This document shows positions 19,374 to 27,795 of a DNA stretch of 64,000 bases, piece by piece. A program made the position numbers and the translations under genes. The notes below the pieces were generated by a model. That model was not told the DNA's origin, did no database searches, and saw only the letters and a program-made list of their open reading frames with translations. Each line of letters opens with the position of its first letter. Within the stretch, counting starts at the first letter, position 1. Origin of the DNA: Candidatus Limiplasma pullicola (GTDB lineage: Bacteria > Bacillota > Clostridia > Christensenellales > Aristaeellaceae). The DNA lies in assembly GCA_018710985.1 (NCBI GenBank), contig DVIV01000027.1, positions 1-64,000 on the forward strand. The letters are read 5' to 3'.

Positions 19374-19404
19374 GGGGGAGGCATAGCGCCGCCTCCCCCT
19401 TTTG
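19374..19404 (-). terminator. Bidirectional terminator between the two esterase genes
   Basis: GGGGGAGGC (19374-19382) pairs with GCCTCCCCC (19391-19399) around an 8-base loop, with T-rich sequence on both strands (TTTT at 19400-19403; A-run at 19366-19370 on the plus strand). It lies just past the stop of the esterase gene that ends at 19433. Confidence 0.75.
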
Positions 19405-19432
19405 GTTTTCTGTGCTGCTTTGATGCGGAATG

Positions 19433-20875
19433 TTACCGCTGGACCCAGGCGTCCGGATTGATCTGATTCAGGAAGTTCTGGGCATCTCCCGCCATGAAAC
19501 CAGAACGGTCAAACGTGACGATGGGCTCTCCCTCTTCAATGACGCCTTCCAGAATCTGCAGATCATCAAAGGCCGTGAAGTAAAGGTAGAATGCGTCCTC
19601 CGCTTCATTCATGGCGCAGGTGATATGTACGTCGCCAAAGGGCATGGTATAATCGAATTCCTGCATTTTAGTATACTGCTCTGGTACCTCCACGTCCAGC
19701 ACCACTTCCTGCTTCTCAATGCCGCCGGTAGCCATCAGCATGAAACGCGCCGCCATATCGATCCAGTATTCGGTGTTGTTTGAAGTGGAACCGACGCCAA
19801 AGCCGTGCCCAACATTAGCAAAAGTGTGCTCTTCTACTGTAGTCTTATCACGGAAGTACTCGGCCATGAACTGATTTCCTGAACCCACCAGAGTATCGTC
19901 TTCACCAATAGCAAAGAACATAGCCGGCAGATTTGGATTCTCACAGGCGAAATCCTCTGGACCTTCAGCCGTTACACCGATTGCTCCGCCGGGAGTAGCA
20001 CCGTACATGATCAGCGCAACGTCCAGATCCGCACTGACCGCATCTACAGCGTCAGGCTGGTAGTCAGCGTCATAAATCGTCGGCTGCAAGTCGCCATACA
20101 AGTGGTAGATCTGCCCACAAATTGTCATACCGCCGCCCGAGAATCCCACAGCCGCCAGGCAATCCATTCCACCCAGGCCGTAGTCTTCCGCATGATACCG
20201 GATATAGCGAATCGCACGCTGCAAGTCCATCCAGATGTCTTCAGGAGCGTAGGGCGCCACACGGCGCTGGAGCACATAGCAGTTGAATCCCAGCTCGCCA
20301 AAGCGCTGGGCGATCGGCCAACCTTCGCCTGAGTTGTTGCGCTCGGAGTAGCCGCCGCCTGCGATGATGATCAGATTGCCCTTGGCTTCCTCCTGGTTAT
20401 CCAGCAGATAGGGCGTCAGGAAAGGTACAAAGTCCGCGTTGTCGTAAGAGTCCACGGTAAATTCCAGAGAAGAGGGGGTTTCCTCAATGGTTGCGATATC
20501 CTCGCCCCAAATATACCAGATGGACTCCTCCAGCGGCTGCGACTGTACCAGCGCTTCACGCGCTGCGACGGCGTCGTCCACCATTTTCTTCTGTACATCC
20601 GCCAAATTCTCCGCGTCCAGGTCCATCAGCCCATTGGCCAGCGAGCAATAGGCTTCCCATGTGTCCTGCGTAAAGGTTGTGGGCAGATTGCGAACAAGCT
20701 TATAATTGTAGATTTCTGTTTCAATCGCTTCCTGGTAATAGTTGTCTGCCCCTGCCTCAGCTGCAATTTGCTGCAGCGGGACGTCGTTGGGAACGTTTTC
20801 GGCCATAGCGGATGCACTGAGAAGCATCAGGCCTGCCAAAAAACCGGACGCCACTTTTCGAAGAGAACGCAACAT
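19433..20875 (-). CDS. Exported alpha/beta-hydrolase (esterase-like), paralogue B
   Basis: A 480-residue exported protein with signal peptide MLRSLRKVASGFLAGLML...AMAE and no lipobox. It shares the layout of its neighbour at 17740: NLIIIAGGGYSE oxyanion strand, nucleophile elbow GFSGGGM (Ser246), acid candidate in AIGEDDT and His in VGHGFGVG. I chose the second ATG (20875) because AAAGGAGGTCC lies 8 bases before it. The intergenic leader carries an AAGTGC/GCACTT hairpin at 20898-20913. It is predicted to act outside the cell on acylated glycans; this is inferred from the fold and the locus, not from a substrate signature. Confidence 0.75.
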   Translation of the reverse strand: MLRSLRKVASGFLAGLMLLSASAMAENVPNDVPLQQIAAEAGADNYYQEAIETEIYNYKLVRNLPTTFTQDTWEAYCSLANGLMDLDAENLADVQKKMVDDAVAAREALVQSQPLEESIWYIWGEDIATIEETPSSLEFTVDSYDNADFVPFLTPYLLDNQEEAKGNLIIIAGGGYSERNNSGEGWPIAQRFGELGFNCYVLQRRVAPYAPEDIWMDLQRAIRYIRYHAEDYGLGGMDCLAAVGFSGGGMTICGQIYHLYGDLQPTIYDADYQPDAVDAVSADLDVALIMYGATPGGAIGVTAEGPEDFACENPNLPAMFFAIGEDDTLVGSGNQFMAEYFRDKTTVEEHTFANVGHGFGVGSTSNNTEYWIDMAARFMLMATGGIEKQEVVLDVEVPEQYTKMQEFDYTMPFGDVHITCAMNEAEDAFYLYFTAFDDLQILEGVIEEGEPIVTFDRSGFMAGDAQNFLNQINPDAWVQR

Positions 20876-21033
20876 GAAAGGACCTCCTTTTTTTCTAAAG
20901 TGCTTTGGCACTTGACATATTTATATTCTAATCGTCCTTTTTAAAGGGAAATAGTTAAATCATGACCATTTGATTGTACGATCCTGACCTTTCGGGAATC
21001 CAGCTATGGACTGTGTTTTCAGAGCATGGTATG

Positions 21034-22722
21034 CTAAAATCCTTCGGGGTCACTGGGGCTGTGCCCACGGAACGGGGCCTGTCCCAGCAGCTTTTTTACA
21101 GCAGCCTCAATCACGATATCACTGTTGCTATAAGCGTTGATATAGGTTCCAATCATGGGTACGTCCAATAAATGATAGGGATTGCCCAAACTGAGGAACA
21201 CTGTGGGCACCTCGTGCACAAACCAGGGGATATTGTTTCCCAGGCCAAAGAAGGTGTACCAGTTGATGCGGTTTGTGGTGCGATTGCTGACGTTTTCGAT
21301 GTTTCCAACGTACAGTACGGCATCATACTTCGCCTTGAACTGTTCCACCGTATCCACCATTAAAGAACCATCCTGAGCAATGCCCTCACGCACATAGGGA
21401 ATCACGTGGAATCCCTGCTCGGACAGCAGCTGTGTGATCGTCTTTTCCACGCGCGCGTTGCTGGGAAAGTCCCCGAGAACCTCCAGCAGAAGGCGATTGT
21501 GCCTCTGCGGGTGCAGCGGAAGAAGGCTGTCCGTATCCTTGACCAGCGTTACCGATGCATCTGCGCAGTCGCGAGCCAGCCGCATATGTACCGGGCAGCC
21601 TATGACCCGCTGCGCCTCACCGGACGGAATCAGTGCATGTCTTTCCTGCTTTTCGTGCAGGCCAAGCGCCGCTTTCAATCCCAGAATCCGAATGACCGCT
21701 TCCTCCAGACGGGCTTCTGTGAGCACGCCCCGTTCCAGGCCCCGTTTCATGTATACGATGTCTTCCTGCAAATCCTTGTTGAAGAGGAACATGTCGCAGC
21801 CCGCCATGATACAGGACGGTACCGCGTCCTCACGCTTCATGGCGGAGCAAAAGCCTACCATGGGGGTGGCATCGGAGATGACCAGGCCCTGGAAGCCAAG
21901 TTTCTCACGAAGCAGCTGCGATATAAGCACAGGGGAAAGCGTGGCGGGCAGAGCGGCCTCCTGTGCCGTCGCGCCCAACGCCCTGGCATAGGCGGGAAGG
22001 GCGATATGCCCGGCCATGATGCTCAGCGTGCCCTCTTCAATCATGCCGGCATAAACCTTTCCAAAGGTCGCATCCCAGTCCTGTACTGAGAGAGTGTTTA
22101 TGCTGGTCAGCAAATGCTGATCGCGCTCATCCACACCGTCGCCGGGGAAATGCTTTGCCGCAGTAGCGCATCCGGCACTTTGTGCGCCGCGGATATAGGC
22201 TCTCCCGCAGGCTTCCACCCGTTGGGGGTCGCTGCCAAAGGTACGCACGTTGGTAATGGGGTTATGGGCATTCATGTCGATATCCACATCAGGGGCAAAG
22301 GAAAAATTGCACCCAACAGCCGCCGCCTCCTTACAGGCTATCTCACCCAGATGCTCCGCGTTGCGGATGGGATCGTCCGTTGCAGCCACCTGCATATTGC
22401 AGCCGTAAGGCGTGCCTTCCAGCACCAGCCCGTTTCCGCCGCTTTCCAGATTTGCAGCCAGCAGCAACGGCACGCGGGTGTGTTCCTGCAGGTACGTGTG
22501 AGCTTCGCGGATCTCTTTTGCAGGACCGGCACGGAACAGAATTCCACCCACATGCGCCTCCAGAAGGCGGTCCAGATCCTCGGGCTGAGGTGAGTAAGCA
22601 ATGGGGAAAAAGAGCTGGCCTATTTTTTCATCCGTTGTCATCGCATCCAGGGTGCGCCGGACCCATGTGATATCCTGGTAATCCAGATAGAAGGGCGCCT
22701 TTTGCAATTGTTCTATGGTCAT
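21034..22722 (-). CDS. Glycoside hydrolase family 3, NagZ-type
   Basis: A 562-residue GH3 enzyme. The barrel carries KHFPGDGVDERDQH (190-203), which preserves the Asp-x-His dyad (Asp201, His203) used as general acid/base in NagZ-type GH3 enzymes, although the usual KHFPGHG has become KHFPGDG. The nucleophile is the Asp in VISDATPM. A second domain follows (about 370-560). NagZ-type members are often beta-N-acetylhexosaminidases, but related enzymes cleave other beta-glycosides. There is no signal peptide, so it is probably intracellular. The second ATG was chosen: GAGGTGG lies 9 bases before it, while the first ATG has no site. Confidence 0.82.
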   Translation of the reverse strand: MTIEQLQKAPFYLDYQDITWVRRTLDAMTTDEKIGQLFFPIAYSPQPEDLDRLLEAHVGGILFRAGPAKEIREAHTYLQEHTRVPLLLAANLESGGNGLVLEGTPYGCNMQVAATDDPIRNAEHLGEIACKEAAAVGCNFSFAPDVDIDMNAHNPITNVRTFGSDPQRVEACGRAYIRGAQSAGCATAAKHFPGDGVDERDQHLLTSINTLSVQDWDATFGKVYAGMIEEGTLSIMAGHIALPAYARALGATAQEAALPATLSPVLISQLLREKLGFQGLVISDATPMVGFCSAMKREDAVPSCIMAGCDMFLFNKDLQEDIVYMKRGLERGVLTEARLEEAVIRILGLKAALGLHEKQERHALIPSGEAQRVIGCPVHMRLARDCADASVTLVKDTDSLLPLHPQRHNRLLLEVLGDFPSNARVEKTITQLLSEQGFHVIPYVREGIAQDGSLMVDTVEQFKAKYDAVLYVGNIENVSNRTTNRINWYTFFGLGNNIPWFVHEVPTVFLSLGNPYHLLDVPMIGTYINAYSNSDIVIEAAVKKLLGQAPFRGHSPSDPEGF

Positions 22723-22850
22723 GGGGGATAACCACCTCTTCATAGGGTTGCTTGGTTAAAACCGGTTTTTTCGTGCTGAGAATGTGACACTTAAAGGCGT
22801 GAACGTAACGGAGAACGCCACGCAGCCTGCATGTACCTCAAGAATAAGAA

Positions 22851-24308
22851 TTATGAGAAGCAAAAGCACTCGCAGGCAATGCGCACGCCGCTTGCGACCG
22901 TAAAGTACAGCGCATGTACGCCGCTCACCGGCGGGAAGTTGGCTTTACAGTCGGTCCATGCTTCACTGTCAACTGAAATCCGCGTCACTTCTTCGCCTGC
23001 CGGATGATCCAGCCGCATGGTCAGGATGCCCTTCCCCCGAAGACGCATGGTAAGTTGCGTGCAATGCGGCGAAAAGTCCAGGTATCTATATCCAAACACC
23101 GCCCCTGGAAGAAGGTTTTCGATCCAGGTGCCATAGCCGTCGGTGGCTTGTTCGTCTTTCATTCCCGTGTGGTAAGGAAGGGTGCTCTCGCCATCGGGAA
23201 GGGGCTTTAGCGGCAGCTTTTGCGTAGCATCCGGCCCCACCAGACAACAGGCGATGGTTGCCCGATACGTATTGTTGGCGGGCAACGGCCCTTGATTTAG
23301 CCCGCAGCTGGTGATTTCGGCCTGCTCAAAAGTGCCATCCTCCCGCATTTTCAGCTCGTCTGCGCAGCCTTGTCGTGAAAACTGCCCGCCATGCGTGTGC
23401 CGGTGCCAGAATATATAATATTTCTCTCCTATTTTTGCGATGCTGCCATGGTTATTACCAATGTGATTCTGAGGTTCCTCACATCCGGCCCTGCCCAGGT
23501 CGGCGTTGGACACCAGCACACCCCGATAGGCAAATGGACCTTCCGGGGAGCGGCTCATACCATAGCAAAGCTCATGCTCCTGCAAACTGGAATAAATATG
23601 ATAGTACCAGTCTCCATAGTGACGTATGCTGGATGCTTCAAAGAATGGATGCGTTTCATAGGAGGTTCCTTTGCAGGTTTCAATCCCGTTGGCGCACAAA
23701 AAGGGCTCGCCGGTCAGCGTGTGCATATCGTCCGCCAGCCGTATGCCCATGCCTCCCGGCAGGGGAGCATCCCCCATTTCAGGGAAGTGCACGGCTGGAG
23801 CGGAACCCATATAGAGGTATACGCCGCATTCGTCGCAGAGTACGGCAGGATCAAACCAGCGTATATCCGGGGGTAATGTGCCATCGGACCGCTTCACATG
23901 ATCCAGAAATGAAAACGGCCCTTCCGGGCGGTCGGCGACCGCTACGGAAATAACGTTGGAAAAATCCATGGAATAGTATAGATAATATCGGCTGTCCTTG
24001 CCCTGGACGACATCCGGAGCAAACAGGAGATGGGGCAGGCCGGCGGCAACCCGATCGGGAATGCCGGGTATCGACGCATCTTTCTGCAGCGGCTCCTGTT
24101 CCTTGCGGTAAATTACCCCCTCGTAGCGCCAGTTTCCCAAGTCGTCCACCGGTGCGCTCCAGCATACATAATCCAGCAGGCAGAATTCATCTCCTCCATC
24201 CTCGTCATGACTGCCGTAAATATAGACGCGATCGCCAAATACGCGCGGTTCTCCATCGGGTATATGCTCCCACTCCGGCAGATAGGGATTAAAGGCCAGC
24301 TTTTTCAT
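22851..24308 (-). CDS. Glycoside hydrolase family 43 (xylosidase/arabinosidase-like)
   Basis: A 485-residue five-bladed beta-propeller glycosidase. The three GH43 carboxylates are visible: base Asp18 in HIPDGEPRVFG, an Asp in RWFDPAVL and acid Glu in PFFEASSIRHYGDWYY. The C-terminal 130 residues form a beta-sandwich (GTWIENLLPGAVFGYRYLDF) that looks like a carbohydrate-binding module. Family members mostly remove xylose or arabinose from plant cell wall oligosaccharides, which is the main hint to the locus substrate. There is no signal peptide, so it is probably cytoplasmic. It follows the permease genes by about 30 bases with a TAAGGAGGA site, so it is in the transporter operon. Confidence 0.85.
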   Translation of the reverse strand: MKKLAFNPYLPEWEHIPDGEPRVFGDRVYIYGSHDEDGGDEFCLLDYVCWSAPVDDLGNWRYEGVIYRKEQEPLQKDASIPGIPDRVAAGLPHLLFAPDVVQGKDSRYYLYYSMDFSNVISVAVADRPEGPFSFLDHVKRSDGTLPPDIRWFDPAVLCDECGVYLYMGSAPAVHFPEMGDAPLPGGMGIRLADDMHTLTGEPFLCANGIETCKGTSYETHPFFEASSIRHYGDWYYHIYSSLQEHELCYGMSRSPEGPFAYRGVLVSNADLGRAGCEEPQNHIGNNHGSIAKIGEKYYIFWHRHTHGGQFSRQGCADELKMREDGTFEQAEITSCGLNQGPLPANNTYRATIACCLVGPDATQKLPLKPLPDGESTLPYHTGMKDEQATDGYGTWIENLLPGAVFGYRYLDFSPHCTQLTMRLRGKGILTMRLDHPAGEEVTRISVDSEAWTDCKANFPPVSGVHALYFTVASGVRIACECFCFS

Positions 24309-24339
24309 CGTTGTTCCTCCTTAAGTAGGTTCTGCCTGC

Positions 24340-25215
24340 TTATCCCTTCACAGCGCCAACGGCAATGCCTCTGACGAAGTATTCCTGGAAGAAGGGGTAG
24401 ATGCAGACGATGGGCAGAATGCCAATGACCGCAATGGCCATGCGAATGGTGCTGGTGGGAAGGTCTGAAATCTTGACGCCGGAGGTGCTGTTGCTTGCTA
24501 GGAAGGAAATGTTTTCGTTGATGCGGTTAAGAATGTTCTGAATGCTGTAGAGGGAGGTGTCGTTGAGGTAATACAGACCGTTTTGCCAATCGTTCCAGTA
24601 GGCAATTCCCATCAGCAGCCCCACGGTTGCAAGAATCGGCTTGGATAAAGGAAGGGCGATGCGATAGAAAATGTAAAATTCACTGGCTCCGTCGATCCTT
24701 GCCGCTTCGTAGAGCACGGTGGGGACGCCTGTGGCAAAATAGTTGCGGATAAGGATTACGTTGAATCCATTCATCAGCAAATTGGGGACGATCAGGGCCG
24801 CCAGCGTGTCCTTGATGTGAAAAACGTTGGTGTAGATCAGGTAAGTGGGTACCAGTCCGCCGTTAAAAAGCATGGTCAGGGTGACAAAGAAGGTCATAAA
24901 GTTGCGTCCGGGCAAATCGCTGTTGGCAAGCGAGTAGGCCAGCATGACCGAGATCAGCAGCCCCAGCGTCGTACCGATCAGCGTGACTACGATGGTGATC
25001 CCGTATGCCCGCAGCATGGTATCCTTTTCGTTGACAATATATTGATAGGCATCCGTGGACCACTTGGAAGGAAAGAAAGAGAAACCCTCGGTGATGGCTA
25101 CGTTGTTGTCCGTAAAAGAAGCGATAATCAGCAGAACAAACGGCACGATGGCCGCAAGCGTAAGAAGAATGAGCACCGCATGGGCGGATCTTGTCATGGC
25201 ATGGTGATGATTCAT
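24340..25215 (-). CDS. Carbohydrate ABC transporter permease (LplC/YtcP type)
   Basis: This 291-residue inner-membrane permease has six predicted membrane segments. The cytoplasmic coupling loop carries the EAARIDGASEFYIFYRIALPL motif region, the EAA-type signature that contacts the ATPase. The C-terminus FVRGIAVGAVKG is typical of the LplC/YtcP group that serves oligosaccharides. AAAGGAGGT lies 7 bases before the ATG. It lies 15 bases after the partner permease gene, and a solute-binding protein gene is further upstream in the same run. No cognate ATPase gene is present. Confidence 0.9.
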   Translation of the reverse strand: MNHHHAMTRSAHAVLILLTLAAIVPFVLLIIASFTDNNVAITEGFSFFPSKWSTDAYQYIVNEKDTMLRAYGITIVVTLIGTTLGLLISVMLAYSLANSDLPGRNFMTFFVTLTMLFNGGLVPTYLIYTNVFHIKDTLAALIVPNLLMNGFNVILIRNYFATGVPTVLYEAARIDGASEFYIFYRIALPLSKPILATVGLLMGIAYWNDWQNGLYYLNDTSLYSIQNILNRINENISFLASNSTSGVKISDLPTSTIRMAIAVIGILPIVCIYPFFQEYFVRGIAVGAVKG

Positions 25216-25230
25216 GCGTGCTACCTCCTT

Positions 25231-26175
25231 TCAAAACAGCGATGATTCGGGACTCACTTTGCGGATGACACCGTTGGCCGCAAGGATAAACAGAAAGCCC
25301 ACCACGGACTGGATAAAACCGGCCGCAGACGACATGCCGATGTTCGGCGTCTGCAGCAATGCGCGATAAACAAAAGTGTCAATGGTATCCGTCACTTCGT
25401 ACAGCGCGCCTTGATTCATGGGCACCTGATAAAACAGGCCAAAATCCGATCGGAAGACCTGACCGAGCTGCAATATCATCAGCGTAATCATGGTTGGTTT
25501 CAGCAGGGGAATGGTGATGTTGCGGATCTGCTGCCATTTCGTCGCGCCATCCAGCTCGGCGGCCTCATAATAATCCTGGCTGAAGCTGATAATGGATGAA
25601 TAGTACAGGATCATATTGAAGCCCAGGTTCTTCCACAGCTGAATAAACACCAGCAAAAAGGGCCAATATTTTGGCTCGCTGTACCAGTTGACGCCGCTGC
25701 TACCTAGACGGCGGAGGAGGCCGTTGACAACACCTGTGTTAGGACTCAGAAACACATAAGCCAGGTAAGATACGATGACCATGGACATCAGATACGGAAG
25801 CAGGATGCCGGTCTGGTAAACTTTAAGGGCCCGTTTCTGCCGGATCTCATTTAGAAAAATAGCCACTGTAACACCAACCACAATGCCGGCAAAAATAAAC
25901 GCAAGGTTATACAGCAATGTGTTGCGAATGATCCGCCACGCGTTGTTGGATGTAAAAAGAAACTCAAAATTCTGCAGGCCGTTCCAGGGACTGTCCCAGA
26001 TTCCCTTTCCATAGTTGAAACGTTTGAAAGCCACCTGAAGGCCTGCCAGAGGCAGATAATTGTTGATGATCAGATAGACAATGCCCGGCAGGGCCATGAT
26101 GTAGAATGGCCAATATTTGACGACGCTGCGCAATACTTTCCTCCGCCTGGCAGCGGTATTTACCGTTGTTTGCAT
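25231..26175 (-). CDS. Carbohydrate ABC transporter permease (LplB/YteP type)
   Basis: The 314-residue partner permease. It has six predicted membrane segments, the N-terminal signature ALPGIVYLIINNYLPLAGL of the LplB group and the EAA-type loop AAELDGATKWQQIRNITIPL. The second in-frame ATG (26175) was chosen because GGAGGAAAG overlaps and follows the first ATG and is correctly spaced for the second. With the LplC-type permease it should form the membrane channel for oligosaccharides bound by the 26244-27704 protein. Confidence 0.9.
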   Translation of the reverse strand: MQTTVNTAARRRKVLRSVVKYWPFYIMALPGIVYLIINNYLPLAGLQVAFKRFNYGKGIWDSPWNGLQNFEFLFTSNNAWRIIRNTLLYNLAFIFAGIVVGVTVAIFLNEIRQKRALKVYQTGILLPYLMSMVIVSYLAYVFLSPNTGVVNGLLRRLGSSGVNWYSEPKYWPFLLVFIQLWKNLGFNMILYYSSIISFSQDYYEAAELDGATKWQQIRNITIPLLKPTMITLMILQLGQVFRSDFGLFYQVPMNQGALYEVTDTIDTFVYRALLQTPNIGMSSAAGFIQSVVGFLFILAANGVIRKVSPESSLF

Positions 26176-26243
26176 GCTTCTTTCCTCCATTTAGTAAGAG
26201 AGGGACATCTTTCGATGCCCCTCTTTCCCACAAGTCCCAGGGA

Positions 26244-27704
26244 TTACTGATTCGCCATCCATTCATTCAACTGGCGCTGATTCTCTTCGATGATTCGGGA
26301 GAGTCCGGCCTTTTCCAGCTCCTCGTTCAGCGTGGCAATCGCTGCATCCACATCGTCCACCATGCCGCACTCCAGCGCGGGCAGATACTGGGTGATAACG
26401 GTCGTTACGGCGGCGACTTCCGTAGCCACATTCTCACTGTTGAAAGAGTAGCCCAGCGTAAGGGAGTTCATGGCATTTTCGTTGAAAGCAGCCAGTTCCT
26501 CATAGATTTCGGGGGTAGCGGGCTCCCACTGATATACTTTCATCTGGTCGCCGAAGCGGCTGAAGATGCGCGCATAGCCGGGGGCGGCAGGGTCCACACC
26601 GTCCGCGTAGGTCACGATGCCTTCGCCACTGAACTGATAGTTGAGCCCCTCGATACCATTGGAGAGCAGGTTGGCCACATCCGCATTGGCAAACATCAGG
26701 TTCAGGAAGGCCATGGCTTTTTCGGGATTTTCGCAGGTGACGGGGATGCCCCACATACGCTCCTGCAATCCGCTGGTCGAATTCACGGGTTTGGTAATTT
26801 CCGCCATGCCAATGGGGAACGTGTAATTGGCCTGCTGAGTGGGGGCTTCCAGAGGCGAATAATTCGTGGTCATGCCAAACACGGTGCCGGAGGCAATATA
26901 TTCGTTGGCCAGAATGCCGCTGGTCATGGAGTCGTTGGGAACATAACCCTTATCCACCCAATCCTTGTGACGCAGGGCATATTCGCGGAATTGTTCAGTG
27001 GCGAAGAGATTTACGATATCGGTGTTCTCATACTGGTTCAGCGTAACGCCATAGGCGTACATGGCGCTGCCGTAGTTTTCCAGGTTGTAGTCGTAGAGCA
27101 CATTGGAGGTTTCGCCGTTTCCGAAGCAGGTACCGTAGATCTGAGGCTTCTGTGCCTGAATGTCCGCAAAGATTTCCGCCAGCTGATCTACCGTTACGGG
27201 ATTCGGCACGGTGATACCCAGCTCATCCGCCATCTGTTTATTGTAGATAAATCCGCCGGACTGTGCAGGATAGGCATCCGCAGGGATGGCATAAAGCGTG
27301 CCATTGACCTTGCCGGCCCCCAGCTTGTCACCCAGAAGGGCCTGGATGTCAGCGCCCTGGCTGGCCAGCAGCTCATCCAGAGGGAGAAGCATGCCGTCCA
27401 CCGCCATGTTTACCATGGGCATTGTCAGGCCGGCCATTACCAGGTCGATTTTTTCTCCACCGGCAATCATCATGCTGATCTTCTGCGCGTGCTCCGGAAT
27501 ACCCACGTTGAGGATTTTGACGCTTACATTGATAGCGGGAACCGTGATGGCGTTGATGGCTTCCTCAATGGCCGGAATATCGGCATATTCGGCACCAAAG
27601 GTCACGGTCTCAATCACCACTTCATAAGGTTCCTCCGCGTAGGAAAAAGAAACGAGTCCAAAAATCAGGGAGAGGGCAAGTAGCAAAGACGCGAGTTTTT
27701 TCAT
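26244..27704 (-). CDS. Extracellular solute-binding protein of the sugar ABC transporter
   Basis: A 486-residue binding protein delivering oligosaccharides to the adjacent permeases. It has a type I-like signal peptide (MKKLASLLLALSLIFGLVSF, then SYAEEP) with no lipobox cysteine, which is unusual for a Gram-positive binding protein. Features of the LplA-type family include KISMMIAGGEKIDLVMAG, MLLPLDELLASQG and GTLYAIPADAY. The ATG at 27704 is preceded by AAAGGA at 8 bases. A -10-like TATAAT (27740-27745, minus strand) lies upstream, so the transporter operon probably starts here. Confidence 0.88.
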   Translation of the reverse strand: MKKLASLLLALSLIFGLVSFSYAEEPYEVVIETVTFGAEYADIPAIEEAINAITVPAINVSVKILNVGIPEHAQKISMMIAGGEKIDLVMAGLTMPMVNMAVDGMLLPLDELLASQGADIQALLGDKLGAGKVNGTLYAIPADAYPAQSGGFIYNKQMADELGITVPNPVTVDQLAEIFADIQAQKPQIYGTCFGNGETSNVLYDYNLENYGSAMYAYGVTLNQYENTDIVNLFATEQFREYALRHKDWVDKGYVPNDSMTSGILANEYIASGTVFGMTTNYSPLEAPTQQANYTFPIGMAEITKPVNSTSGLQERMWGIPVTCENPEKAMAFLNLMFANADVANLLSNGIEGLNYQFSGEGIVTYADGVDPAAPGYARIFSRFGDQMKVYQWEPATPEIYEELAAFNENAMNSLTLGYSFNSENVATEVAAVTTVITQYLPALECGMVDDVDAAIATLNEELEKAGLSRIIEENQRQLNEWMANQ

Positions 27705-27739
27705 GGCTGCCATCCTTTCTTGGGATTGTTGATGGCCTT

Positions 27740-27745
27740 ATTATA
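27740..27745 (-). promoter_or_regulatory. -10 element upstream of the transporter operon
   Basis: On the minus strand the sequence reads TATAAT, 36 bases before the binding-protein start. No good -35 box sits 16-18 bases upstream, which is compatible with a promoter activated by the adjacent AraC-type response regulator (inference). Confidence 0.45.
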
Positions 27746-27795
27746 GTGAAGCGCACTTTGAAGATATAGAAGAATAATGACCACAAATTTACGGT

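Noticed and set aside
26166-27683. 505-codon plus-strand frame opposite the sugar-binding protein gene
   Set aside because: It is a shadow frame without a ribosome-binding site; the minus-strand gene has a signal peptide and an operon context.
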